DNA from: Balneolales bacterium ANBcel1
Lineage (GTDB): Bacteria > Bacteroidota > Rhodothermia > Balneolales > Natronogracilivirgulaceae
Assembly (NCBI GenBank): GCA_029688905.1
Contig: JARULB010000004.1
Coordinates: forward strand, 248,001 to 312,000
DNA: 64,000 bases
Direction: 5' to 3'
Shown: one piece after another, positions 37,864 to 47,412 of the stretch
Numbering within the stretch: the stretch's first letter is position 1
How the letters are laid out: each line of letters opens with the position of its first letter
Translations under genes and position numbers: made by a program
Notes under the pieces: generated by a model
Told to the model about the DNA's origin: nothing
The model's input: only the letters and a program-made list of their open reading frames with translations
The model's database searches: none

Positions 37864-40800
37864 TTAGAATCGTAATTGGATATTGGTTCCGAAGGAGCGG
37901 GTCGATGGCAGAACGTTCCATTCGATACCCTGGCCGTTAGAGGCTGATCCAAAGAGTCCGGTCTCGGGATCGATATGCGGAACCTCTTTATACAGGATAA
38001 ACAGGTTACGAGCCTCAAATCCGATCGCCAGACTGCTGATCGGGAGGGAATCGATCCATCGTGCCGGCAAGGTGTAGTCGATACGGACTTCACGCAGACG
38101 GACGTTCGTAGCGCTGAAGATATTGCCTTCATGGATACCTGCGGCAGAATACTGCTGCCAGAAGCTCTGCATGCTGGCTACGGGTACATCATTGGGCCGG
38201 GTAGAGCCGTCGGCTTCCACAATCACACCCTCATCAATGAAGGTTCCGCCACGGTTTTCGGCAGTTTCGGAAACCATTCCATTTCTGCGAAGCAGACCTA
38301 CCGTCTGTGAGAAGAGGCTTCCGCCTTGTCTCCAGTCAATCAGGAAGCCTACGTTCACTCCTCTGAAGTTGAATGAGTTATTGAAGCTCAATCTGAAGTC
38401 GGGGTCAATATCACCCAGGCGGATGATGTCTCCTTCGAGCCTCAAGCCGGTATTGGCATCAATGATGGGCAGGCCGGACTCTTCATCACGCTGGAAACCG
38501 GGTCCGTAGAGACCGAGGGATTTTCCAGGCTCGGCTTTCACCTGCAGTGAGTTGAATCCGCTCTGAATTACGATTTCATCCAGGCCTTCGGCCAGAGAAA
38601 CCACCTCGTTCCGGTTTCTGGTAAAGTTGACATCCAGTACCCAGTTGAGGTCACGGGTACGAATCGGGTTCAGCGACAGTTGCGCTTCAATTCCTTTGTT
38701 CGAAACCTCACCTACGTTGGTACGGTTCAATGTGTACCCGGTCGTGTGGGGAATCGGAATTGATATAATCTGATCTTCGGTACTTACATCGTAGTAGGTC
38801 AGATCCAGACCAATGCGGCCGTCAAAGAACTGCAGTTCACCCCCAACTTCCACGGAAACCTGGTTTTGCGGCTTCAGGTTTTCCGGCGGGATGGTGTTTG
38901 TGGCACCAAAAGCGGTCAAGCCCCCAAATGGGAAGGTGACCCCGGTACCGTACTGGCCGAATACGCTGGAAATCGGCGAGTAGGTAAATCTCAGCTGGTA
39001 GGGATCTTCATCACTACCTACCTGTGCCCAGTTGGCGCGAAGCTTACCGTAGGAGAGCACATCGGAGGCAAGATTGAAGGCTTCTGTAAACACGAAGCTC
39101 AGGTTAACCGAAGGATAGAAGAACGAGTTGTTATCCGTCGGCAGTGTGGATGACCAGTCGTTTCTTCCCGTCAGGTTCAGGAACAGGTAGTTGCGGTATC
39201 CGAAAGTAACATCACCAAATACACCATGAAGGCGTCGTTCGAGGAACTGGTTGTTCGGTGTGTTTGCATTGGCGTTTGCAAAGTTGAGCAAACCGTCGAC
39301 CTCAAGGTCGGATCCCTCATTCCTTAAAATTTGACGGTCAATGATGTTAACGTTATATCCAAGTACACCGCGGAAAGAGACATCCTGGTTGATGTCACGC
39401 TGAATCTCCGACAGGAAGTCAAAGTTCATCTGACGCTCCTGGATGTTGTCCATGGAGAAGAGTCCGTCCATCCGACCCAGCGTTCCTTTGGAATTTACAT
39501 TCTGACGATCCTCCGAGTAGTAGTCAAGGCCCGCGCGGCCGGTGAAGGTCAGCCAGGGAGTAGCGTTGAAAACAAGCTGTGTGTTACCGAACAGCCGCTC
39601 CACTTCCGTGGTAAACTGGTTTTCCTTGGCGATCCAGTAGGGGTTGTTGGTAAAGCTTCCCAACGTGTTCGTCTGATTTCCTAGCTCATCCTTGTAATCC
39701 TTGAGATCGTCAAGGGATACGGTTCTCGGAAGTGTGTTCATGATTGACGTCATGACGTTGGGGTCGTTACCACCGGCTACTGCGCGGCCCTTGGAATTGG
39801 TCGCAGTATACTGAGCCGATATCCGGGTGCTCAGACGGTCGGAAAGACGGCTTCCTGTATTGAAGTTGATCGCGGTTCGACCCTGATGGCTGTTGGGAAC
39901 AATACCTTCCTGATCCTGGCGGGTAATCCCAAGGCGCAGGTCATAATTCTCATCTGCTGTGGCAAACGAGACACTCTGTACGGAGAGCAACCCGGTCTCA
40001 TAAAAATCACTTACGTTATTTTCATAAGCCTGCAGATTTACCGTATTACCGAAAATATCGGTCACTTCCTGGCCGGTGATGCGTGCACCCCAACCATTCA
40101 GGCTGGTCTGGTTATATTTCCCGGCAGAACCTGCGGCAAATTCATTTTGAAAATCCGGCAGCTCCAGAACGGAAGAAACCCGTACGGAGGAGTTGATAGT
40201 TACGGAAAACGGATCCTGCTGGGTACCACGCTTGGTGGTAACCAGAACAACACCGTCTTTGGCCCTTGAACCGTAGAGTGCAGCGGCAGCGGCACCTTTC
40301 AATACGGTCACGCTTTCGATGTCGTCCGGGTTGAGGTCCGCGCCCCGGTTACCTACGTCAATGGCGCCGGTGAGGCGATCCTGACTGGTCGGGCCAACCA
40401 CGTTGGCGTTGGAGATGGGCACACCATCGACAACAAACAACGGCTGGTTGTCACCGGAAAGGGAAGAGATACCCCGAATCACGATACGTGTGGACGCACC
40501 GATATTGCCTGACTGGCCGGTGATTTCCACACCCGGAACCTTTCCGGCAAGGGCATCAACAAAGTTGGTTTCCCGGGCTCTTGTAATCTCTTCACCCCGA
40601 ACGGTGGCGACAGAATAGGCAAGCTCGCGTGATTGACGCTCGATCTGCTGGCCGGTAACAATCATTTCGTCCAGTCCCAGAAAATCCTGACGGAGAACGA
40701 AATCCAGTTCGTTTTCACCTTCGGTGATGGCTACGGTCTGACGAACCGTCTGATATCCGACATAGGTGACACGGACGCTGTACTCTCCGGTCGGGATGTT

Positions 40801-40995
40801 AGTCAAAACATATTGACCGTCAATTCCACTTGCCGTACCTCTGTCCAGCTCCACGATATACACCGTAGCACCAGGCAGAGCTTCGTCACTTGCCTGATCA
40901 GTGATGGTCCCTGCAAGAGACCCCACTTGAGCCAAAACAGATGCCGGTATGATGAAGGCTATTATACAAGCCAACGATAGTACCTTTCTGAACAT
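37864..40995 (-). CDS. SusC/RagA-family TonB-linked outer-membrane transporter
   Basis: TonB-dependent beta-barrel importer paired with SusD. The frame is open from 41157, but ATG 40995 is chosen because MFRKVLSLACIIAFIIPASVLAQ is a clean signal peptide; this gives 1043 residues. A CarboxypepD_reg domain (LAGTITDQASDEALPGATVYI) leads to the SusC plug motifs VDALAGKVPGVEI, IRGISSLSGDNQPLFVVDGVPI and ESVTVLKGAAAAALYGSRAKDGVVLVTTKRG. The barrel ends in FGTNIQLRF. It heads a three-gene operon. Confidence 0.95.
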   Translation of the reverse strand: MFRKVLSLACIIAFIIPASVLAQVGSLAGTITDQASDEALPGATVYIVELDRGTASGIDGQYVLTNIPTGEYSVRVTYVGYQTVRQTVAITEGENELDFVLRQDFLGLDEMIVTGQQIERQSRELAYSVATVRGEEITRARETNFVDALAGKVPGVEITGQSGNIGASTRIVIRGISSLSGDNQPLFVVDGVPISNANVVGPTSQDRLTGAIDVGNRGADLNPDDIESVTVLKGAAAAALYGSRAKDGVVLVTTKRGTQQDPFSVTINSSVRVSSVLELPDFQNEFAAGSAGKYNQTSLNGWGARITGQEVTDIFGNTVNLQAYENNVSDFYETGLLSVQSVSFATADENYDLRLGITRQDQEGIVPNSHQGRTAINFNTGSRLSDRLSTRISAQYTATNSKGRAVAGGNDPNVMTSIMNTLPRTVSLDDLKDYKDELGNQTNTLGSFTNNPYWIAKENQFTTEVERLFGNTQLVFNATPWLTFTGRAGLDYYSEDRQNVNSKGTLGRMDGLFSMDNIQERQMNFDFLSEIQRDINQDVSFRGVLGYNVNIIDRQILRNEGSDLEVDGLLNFANANANTPNNQFLERRLHGVFGDVTFGYRNYLFLNLTGRNDWSSTLPTDNNSFFYPSVNLSFVFTEAFNLASDVLSYGKLRANWAQVGSDEDPYQLRFTYSPISSVFGQYGTGVTFPFGGLTAFGATNTIPPENLKPQNQVSVEVGGELQFFDGRIGLDLTYYDVSTEDQIISIPIPHTTGYTLNRTNVGEVSNKGIEAQLSLNPIRTRDLNWVLDVNFTRNRNEVVSLAEGLDEIVIQSGFNSLQVKAEPGKSLGLYGPGFQRDEESGLPIIDANTGLRLEGDIIRLGDIDPDFRLSFNNSFNFRGVNVGFLIDWRQGGSLFSQTVGLLRRNGMVSETAENRGGTFIDEGVIVEADGSTRPNDVPVASMQSFWQQYSAAGIHEGNIFSATNVRLREVRIDYTLPARWIDSLPISSLAIGFEARNLFILYKEVPHIDPETGLFGSASNGQGIEWNVLPSTRSFGTNIQLRF

Positions 40996-41352
40996 ATATG
41001 ACCTCAAATTTATTTTTGGTTGGTGGCGATAGCTAAGGTACAAGAGCAAAAACTGCCGGGCACGGGGGACCATCCCGCTACGACCGTTTCTACCCTGCAA
41101 CTCATAACCCTTTATCAATTTGTGAAATGAAAGCAAATACACAGGACTTACATTCAATCAACAAACCGTAATAAAATACTGAATATACTACTTATGCAAG
41201 TAATTATTCAATATTACGCATGGCAGTAAAGATTAGGGTAAAATGAAAATAAAGCAATTTTTTTTTAACAGAAGTGCTGTTTTCAACAAAAAACATTTAC
41301 CCTGCCGCCTATAAGATGTTTTTTATCAACAATTTATGCGCAAACAAAAGGG
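40996..41352. other. AT-rich upstream region of the SusC operon
   Basis: No gene is seen in these 357 bases. The region is clearly richer in A and T than its neighbours, as expected for a promoter. An imperfect dyad at 41180-41210 (TGAAT...TACTT-ATGC-AAGTA...ATTCA) may be a regulator site. A TAAATTTG on the minus strand (41005-41012) fits the Bacteroidota -7 consensus TAnnTTTG but lies only about 10 bases from the start codon, so I do not call it a promoter. Confidence 0.45.
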
Positions 41353-42792
41353 TCATATCGGCCTGGACAGGATCGTGCCGGTAAGCCAGCGCTGAATTTG
41401 TTCGTATTCGACGCTGTGGTACTGCGTATGCCGTTGAAGGATATAATGCTCGAAGGGATACTGGTCGCTGTTCACCCTGGTTCGCTGAAAATAGAAGACC
41501 CTCCTCGGGTTGGCACGATCATAACCATAAATCCACACCATACGGTCCAGCGAACGCTCCACATACCAGGGGGAGCCGAACAAAATATAGACCATTCCCA
41601 TGTCCGTCATCCACCCCTCCTTGAAGTTGGAAAACTGTTTGTTTGCCTCCTCCACCCGCTGGTAATACTGTTCAATGACCCGGGAGGCCCGATCCTTGTC
41701 CCCGATATTGGACAACCAGAACCGGTCGATGGCCCGTTTGAGCGAGTCCTGGTCCTCGATCTGCATCAGATCACGGTATTCCCTGCGGCGCATAAGGTAG
41801 ACAAGCGGTTTCGACAGCTCCTCTACCGTAATTACATGGGGAAAGTTGTCACTCATGGAGGCGAAGTCGCGGGCTTTGAAGAGCTCATCCATTTCATCAT
41901 CCGGCCCTGCAACCCGTACTTCAAACCGGTAGTTGCCGCGCGGCGGACGATCTGTGCGGTATTCGATGGTGATGGTCCCGTACTCCTGTTCCAGGATTCG
42001 TTCCTGGGTCTCAATGATCTCGCTGCGGCTGTAATTGATGCCGCGATATTCGATCGATCCCCGAGAGGGAGTTATTCCCGACATGGGGCGCGGGGGCGAG
42101 GTATCTGAATCAAATTTCCTCAGCTGCATGGTTACCCTGAGCGGAGGGGAGCCTTCCGGCCGGGTCACCTGGTACTCGAATCGAATGGTATCAACCCTGC
42201 CCGGGATGCTGTATGTGGAAAGCGGCAGCGAAAAGGAGCCGTCGGAAAAATCCTCGCCCCTGACCTGCACATGGCTCAGGTTGGGGATGTCGTCATTGGG
42301 GTCGTACACCCGCACATTTGCGGAGCGGCTGGCTGTCTGGTCGGAATCCAGATCCGTAACGGTAACCAGGACACGGTAGCGTCCCGGAGCCACGCGTATG
42401 CGCTCTTCGAGAGAAATCACGTCGCGGCTGTCGGTCACGCCCGAATGGGTGCTTTCTACCGTTTTGGAATCTCTGATCACAGTCACTCGCTGAAATTCAT
42501 CGTCGGAAGAATCAATCACTTTGAAGACATCAATTTGCACACCGGCCTCGGCCGAAAAAATACCGTTGCGCTCGCGGTAAATCAGACTGCCTTCAATAAT
42601 ATCCAGACTCACATCGATAACCGGGTTGTTTTCATCGTCGACGAACGATATCGCGGATACAAGAATCTCGGGATGTCCGTTGGCAGGACGGAAATGCGAT
42701 CCGGTACGAACTTCCGGGTCAAATGCACGTGAGCATGCACTGGAAAGAATGGCAAGGGCCAGAATCAGAAGAACGATTTTACGGTCTTTCAT
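41353..42792 (-). CDS. GWxTD-domain lipoprotein
   Basis: Function unknown; the family is found in Bacteroidota and related phyla. ATG 42792 (frame open from 42834) starts a lipoprotein signal MKDRKIVLLILALAILSSAC. The middle is beta-rich (repeated VRV, RYRVLVTV), and the C-terminal GWxTD domain is visible as FKEGWMTDMGMVYILFGSPW, then RMVWIYGYD and RRVFYFQRTR. Length of 479 residues is typical. It lies 111 bases after the efflux permease stop on the same strand and may not be co-transcribed. Confidence 0.87.
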   Translation of the reverse strand: MKDRKIVLLILALAILSSACSRAFDPEVRTGSHFRPANGHPEILVSAISFVDDENNPVIDVSLDIIEGSLIYRERNGIFSAEAGVQIDVFKVIDSSDDEFQRVTVIRDSKTVESTHSGVTDSRDVISLEERIRVAPGRYRVLVTVTDLDSDQTASRSANVRVYDPNDDIPNLSHVQVRGEDFSDGSFSLPLSTYSIPGRVDTIRFEYQVTRPEGSPPLRVTMQLRKFDSDTSPPRPMSGITPSRGSIEYRGINYSRSEIIETQERILEQEYGTITIEYRTDRPPRGNYRFEVRVAGPDDEMDELFKARDFASMSDNFPHVITVEELSKPLVYLMRRREYRDLMQIEDQDSLKRAIDRFWLSNIGDKDRASRVIEQYYQRVEEANKQFSNFKEGWMTDMGMVYILFGSPWYVERSLDRMVWIYGYDRANPRRVFYFQRTRVNSDQYPFEHYILQRHTQYHSVEYEQIQRWLTGTILSRPI

Positions 42793-42903
42793 AAATAGAA
42801 TAAAATCATCACGGGGATGAGTAGCAACACCCACAGTTTTTAAACGAACAATTTTCCGTTTACGTCTGCCGAAAATCGAAAATAGCAGGTCGAAAAAAGT
42901 CGT

Positions 42904-45900
42904 TTAAGTCACATCCTGCCGCACCGGGTGCTGGTGCGCAACTCCTGCATGCTCCGGCCGGTTGTCGGCGGTCGTTGTTTCCGAGCTGAAATAGGAGTAA
43001 ATGGCCGGAATCACAAACAAGGTGAGGATACTGGCGAAAATGAGTCCCCCGATAATGGCCAGGCCCATGGAAACCCGGCTCTCGGATCCGGCGCCCAGGG
43101 CAAGGGCAATCGGCGTCACACCGAGCACTGTCGACAGGGAAGTCATAAGGATAGGCCGGAATCGAACCGCAGCCGCATCGGTAATCGCATCATGGATATT
43201 CATTCCCTGTGCCTTACGCTGATTGGCAAACTCCACAATCAGGATGGCGTTCTTCGAGACCAGGCCGATGAGCATGATAATACCGATCTGGCTGAAAATA
43301 TTGAAGCTTTCATGGAAGTACCAGAGGGTCATGAACGCGCCGAAAACCGCCAGTGGCACCGTAAAAAGAATAATAAACGGATCCCGGAAACTCTCGAACT
43401 GCGCGCTAAGTACCAGATATATCAGAACGATAGCCAGAATGAAGGCGAAAAAAAGGCTGTCGGCGCTTTCCACAAAATCCCGCGAGGCACCGCTGAGACT
43501 GGTGGTGAACGCCTCATCCAGCACTATGGCCGCAACTTCATCCATGGCGCGGATACCGTCATCCATGGCGTAACCGGGAGCGAGACCGGCCGAAACCGTC
43601 GCCGACACGTAACGGTCGAAACGGAAACGTTGCGGCGGACTGCTTCGCTCCTGGAGCGTCACCAGATTGTCGAGCTGTATCTGGACACCGTTGCTGCCTG
43701 TTACATACAGATTGCGGATACTGGCCGGACTGCCCCGCCTTTCGCGCTCAAGCTGACCGATCACCTCATACTGCTTGCCGTCCAATATGAAGAACCCGAG
43801 CCGCTGATCAGTAAGGGCCAGCTGTACCGTCCTGGCGATATCCCTGGCCGAAACCCCGACCGCCCGGCTGCGGTCCCGGTCAATGGACATCTCAATTTCG
43901 GGTTTGTTGAACTTCAGGTTTACATCCACCACGGAAAACTCGGAGCGCTCTCCGGCACGATCCAGGAATTCGGGGAGCAATGCCTCCAGACGATCAAATG
44001 TGGGCGCCTGAATAACATACTGGATGGGAAGTCCGCCGCGCCGCTGGCCGATCGTCTGGTCCTGGCTGACGAAGTTGCGGGTGGCAGGGTATTGCTGCAG
44101 ATAACGGTTCAGTTCGTCGGCGATCTGCATCTGGGACCGGCCTCTGTCCGACGGATCGTTGAGGATTAGATTCATGAAACCGGAATTGACCGAACTTGCC
44201 GCCCCGAAACCCGGCGAAGTGACCGAGATAATGGCCTCGTTTTCCGGTACCGTCTCCTGGATACCGCGTATCATGCGATCCATGTGGTGATCCATGTATT
44301 CAAAAGTTACGCCTTCCGGACCGGAAACAGAGACACGCACTCGGCTTCGGTCCTCCAGCGGAGCCAGCTCCGCAGGCAGCTGGGTCCAGAATAAAAACAT
44401 CCCGCCACCGGCAAGGCCCATGATCACAAAAGCGACCCAGCGAACCTTCATGAATGTTTGCAGGGAGTCACGATAAACCCGGTTGAGACCGGCGAAAAAG
44501 GGTTCGGTGGCCCGGTACAGCGCGTTTTTCTTCTTACGCTGTTTCAGAATTTTCGAACAGAGCATCGGGGAGAGTGTGAGTGCCACGAACGACGAGATAA
44601 TCACCACTCCGGCCATCACCACGCCGAATTCACGGAACAGGCGTCCGGTGAGCCCTTCGAGGAAAATCACCGGCATGAATACCGCCACCAGTGCCGTGGT
44701 GGTGGAGATCACCGCGAAAAAGATTTCGCCCACGCCCAGGAGCGCCGCCCGGGTGGGCTCCATCCCCCGCTCGATCTTGGCGTAGATATTTTCCATGACG
44801 ACAATCGAGTCGTCCACCACCAGGCCGATGGCCAGCACCAGTCCGAGCAGCGTAAGCACATTGATGGAGAACCCGGCCACGAACATGATAAAGAAGGAAC
44901 CGATGATGGCGATAGGGATAACAATCACCGGAATAATGGTCGTGCGCCAGTCCCGAAGAAACAGAAAGATGACGGTAACCACCAGAAAGAAAGCGATCAG
45001 AATCGTTTGCTGGACCTCATTGATGGAATCGCGGATGAACTCGGTGGTATCGAATCCGATGCCGGTGGAGATGTCGCCCGGCAGATCACGCTCGATTTCC
45101 GCCACTCTTTTGTAGAATTCATCGGTGATGGCAATATTGTTGGCCCCGGGCTGCGGAATCAGCACCACCCCCACCATGGGGATGCCGTCGCGCTTCAGGA
45201 TGGTGCGCTCGTTTTGCGCGCCGATCTCCGCCCTTCCAATATCCTCAAAACGCACCACCGAGCCGTTCTCTTCCCGGATGATCATCCGGTTGAACTGTTC
45301 GGCGGTTTCCAGCCGGCTCAGCGTGCGCACCGTCAGTTCGGTGAACAATCCCTCAATCCGCCCCGACGGCAGCTCCACGTTTTCGCGGTCCAGCGCAGCC
45401 TGCACATCTGTTGCGGTAACATCGAAGGAGGCCATTTTATCGGGATCCATCCAGAGCCGCATCGCATACCGCTTTTCGCCCCAGATGCGCACTTCACTCA
45501 CGCCGGGTATAGTCTGCAGCCGCTCCTTGAATACCGTGTTGGCGATATCGCTGAGGTCGAGCAGGTTTCGCGTGTTGCTCTGTACATTGAGAAACACGAT
45601 CGGACTGGCATCGGCATCGGCCTTGGAGACCACCGGATTGTCCACGTCGGGCGGAAGACTCCTTACCGCGCGGGAAACCCGGTCACGGACATCGTTCGCC
45701 GCCGCCTCCAGATCCACATCCAGGTCAAATTCCACGGTTACGGTGCTTCGGCCCTCCCGGCTGACCGACGTCATGTTACGGATGCCCGCAATGCCGTTGA
45801 GCTGCTCTTCCAGCGGCTCGGTGATCTGTGACTCGATCACTTCGGCGTTGGCACCGGGGTAGTTGGTCTGCACCGTGACGATCGGCGGATCCACCGACGG

Positions 45901-46011
45901 GTATTCCCTCACCCCCAGATTGAAGTAACCAAGCACCCCGAACAGCACGATCATGATGGACATGACCGTGGCCAGGACCGGACGGCGAATACTCACAGCG
46001 GACAGGCTCAT
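42904..46011 (-). CDS. RND efflux permease, AcrB/HAE1 type
   Basis: Inner-membrane proton-driven exporter of drugs or other small molecules. ATG 46011 is chosen because its ATGA overlaps the adaptor stop; the frame is open slightly further. Twelve membrane segments are visible in two repeats. The proton-relay pair Asp-Asp is in AIGLVVDDSIVVMENIY, and the TM10 Lys in IGLVSKNAILIVEFANQ. The porter domain has LPPDVDNPVVSKADADASP. Length of 1035 residues is normal. No TolC-type channel gene is in the window. Confidence 0.95.
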   Translation of the reverse strand: MSLSAVSIRRPVLATVMSIMIVLFGVLGYFNLGVREYPSVDPPIVTVQTNYPGANAEVIESQITEPLEEQLNGIAGIRNMTSVSREGRSTVTVEFDLDVDLEAAANDVRDRVSRAVRSLPPDVDNPVVSKADADASPIVFLNVQSNTRNLLDLSDIANTVFKERLQTIPGVSEVRIWGEKRYAMRLWMDPDKMASFDVTATDVQAALDRENVELPSGRIEGLFTELTVRTLSRLETAEQFNRMIIREENGSVVRFEDIGRAEIGAQNERTILKRDGIPMVGVVLIPQPGANNIAITDEFYKRVAEIERDLPGDISTGIGFDTTEFIRDSINEVQQTILIAFFLVVTVIFLFLRDWRTTIIPVIVIPIAIIGSFFIMFVAGFSINVLTLLGLVLAIGLVVDDSIVVMENIYAKIERGMEPTRAALLGVGEIFFAVISTTTALVAVFMPVIFLEGLTGRLFREFGVVMAGVVIISSFVALTLSPMLCSKILKQRKKKNALYRATEPFFAGLNRVYRDSLQTFMKVRWVAFVIMGLAGGGMFLFWTQLPAELAPLEDRSRVRVSVSGPEGVTFEYMDHHMDRMIRGIQETVPENEAIISVTSPGFGAASSVNSGFMNLILNDPSDRGRSQMQIADELNRYLQQYPATRNFVSQDQTIGQRRGGLPIQYVIQAPTFDRLEALLPEFLDRAGERSEFSVVDVNLKFNKPEIEMSIDRDRSRAVGVSARDIARTVQLALTDQRLGFFILDGKQYEVIGQLERERRGSPASIRNLYVTGSNGVQIQLDNLVTLQERSSPPQRFRFDRYVSATVSAGLAPGYAMDDGIRAMDEVAAIVLDEAFTTSLSGASRDFVESADSLFFAFILAIVLIYLVLSAQFESFRDPFIILFTVPLAVFGAFMTLWYFHESFNIFSQIGIIMLIGLVSKNAILIVEFANQRKAQGMNIHDAITDAAAVRFRPILMTSLSTVLGVTPIALALGAGSESRVSMGLAIIGGLIFASILTLFVIPAIYSYFSSETTTADNRPEHAGVAHQHPVRQDVT

Positions 46012-47159
46012 CGGTTCTCTCCCGGGCTTTGGTTCCTGTTCCATGCCTGCGAACCCGTCCCGTTATTGTTCGCATCAAACTCTTCCGTGGCCGTATTAAT
46101 ACGTACCGGCATGCCGTCGCGCACCTGCAGCAGTCCGGTGGTAATGACCGTATCGCCGGGTGCCAGGCCTTCCCGGATCACCACGCGCTGGTCGGTTCGG
46201 GTGCCGATTTCAACGTGACGCTCCTGAACCCTGCCGCCGGAGTAGAGATAAACCTTGTAGCCGGCGATTTCCGGCACCAGCGCCTCGGAAGGAATCAACA
46301 GCGCATCCTCAAGCTGCCGGAGGTCGACCTCGACTCGTGCGAATGCTCCCGGAAATATCCGTAAATCCGCATTGTCGGCAATGGCCCGCATACGCAGGGT
46401 ACGGGTATCACGGTCCACTCTGGGCTGGATCGCGTATATCTCGCCTTCTCTCTCATTTTCAACCCCTTCCACACGAAAACGCACGGTCTGGCCTCTTGCC
46501 ACCGAGGACCGAAACCGCTCGGGAATGGAGAACTCGATTTTTATGGTGTCGATTTTCTGCAGGCTGGAGATGGTGGACTGCGGGGTGACATAGCTGCCTG
46601 TACTGACCTCCTTCAGCCCGATAATACCGTCAAAAGGCGCCCGGATTTCGGTCTGATCGATCAGAGCCTGAACCCGGTCGTGCTGAGCAATCAGCGTATT
46701 CAATTCGTTCAGGACGATATCGTAATCCTCCCTGGCGATGGCGTTGCGCCCAAGAAGCTCATCCTGCCTCTGCTCGCGGATGCGCGCCAGATTGATCTGG
46801 TAGGATATCCGCCGTTTCTCCTGCCGTAGCTCGGCATCGTTCATTTTCACCAGCAAATTACCTTCCCGGACGTCACTGTCCTCCCGGAAGTGGATGGCGG
46901 TAATGCGTCCCGATACCTCCGGCCTCACATAAATCTCTTCATCGGCCAGAATGTTTCCGGTTGCCTGGACCGTCTCCCTGAACGATTCCGGAGTTACGAT
47001 AAAACCGTCAACCGCAAGGCTGCCTCTGTCAGCTCCCTGGCCGGCAGCCGGACCCTCCTGCGCATTTCCGCTCCCGCTCCAGAGCCGGATCCACAATAAA
47101 AAACCAATAACAGCCAGCAGCAGCACGGTGGCCAGGGTACGTCTAAATATCGGGCTCAT
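46008..47159 (-). CDS. RND efflux periplasmic adaptor (membrane fusion protein)
   Basis: Bridges the RND permease to an outer-membrane channel. The frame is open from 47240, but ATG 47159 directly precedes a membrane anchor (RRTLATVLLLAVIGFLLWI). Barrel-sandwich and alpha-hairpin segments are clear: GRITAIHFREDSDVREGNLLVKMND, LIDQTEIRAPFDGIIGLKEVSTGSYV, then the beta-barrel with GEIYAIQPRVDRDTRTLRMRA. Length of 383 residues is typical. It overlaps the permease start by four bases. An inverted repeat at 47233-47248 lies upstream. Confidence 0.94.
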   Translation of the reverse strand: MSPIFRRTLATVLLLAVIGFLLWIRLWSGSGNAQEGPAAGQGADRGSLAVDGFIVTPESFRETVQATGNILADEEIYVRPEVSGRITAIHFREDSDVREGNLLVKMNDAELRQEKRRISYQINLARIREQRQDELLGRNAIAREDYDIVLNELNTLIAQHDRVQALIDQTEIRAPFDGIIGLKEVSTGSYVTPQSTISSLQKIDTIKIEFSIPERFRSSVARGQTVRFRVEGVENEREGEIYAIQPRVDRDTRTLRMRAIADNADLRIFPGAFARVEVDLRQLEDALLIPSEALVPEIAGYKVYLYSGGRVQERHVEIGTRTDQRVVIREGLAPGDTVITTGLLQVRDGMPVRINTATEEFDANNNGTGSQAWNRNQSPGENR

Positions 47160-47232
47160 AAGCGAAAACTCATTTACAGGTATGGGTAATCCAACGATGT
47201 GATTTGACAGCCGAAAGAGTTGCAAACCGGCA

Positions 47233-47248
47233 GGTAACACTCGTTACC
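47233..47248. promoter_or_regulatory. Inverted repeat upstream of the efflux operon
   Basis: GGTAAC-ACTC-GTTACC is a perfect 6-base-arm dyad 73 bases upstream of the adaptor start. It lies in a 253-base gap with no gene. It could bind a TetR- or MarR-like repressor, but no regulator gene is nearby. Confidence 0.4.
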
Positions 47249-47412
47249 GGGAAACCATTTTTACCGGGGCATCCTACCTCCGATTATGATGCAGAAACCC
47301 CTTACGCACAGAACAGGGACAATGATACATGCGGTCGACATATAACGGTTATAGACGAACGATTACCCGAACGGTTCGATAAACACCATTTCGGGGATTC
47401 AGGTTTCCGGCA

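Noticed and set aside
41005-41012. Bacteroidota-type -7 promoter TAAATTTG for susC
   Set aside because: Only about 10 bases from the start codon and no TTG at the expected distance upstream.
42928-45831. Two long plus-strand ORFs (413 and 457 codons)
   Set aside because: Both are antisense shadows of the RND permease and are His/Arg/Gln-rich without domain motifs.
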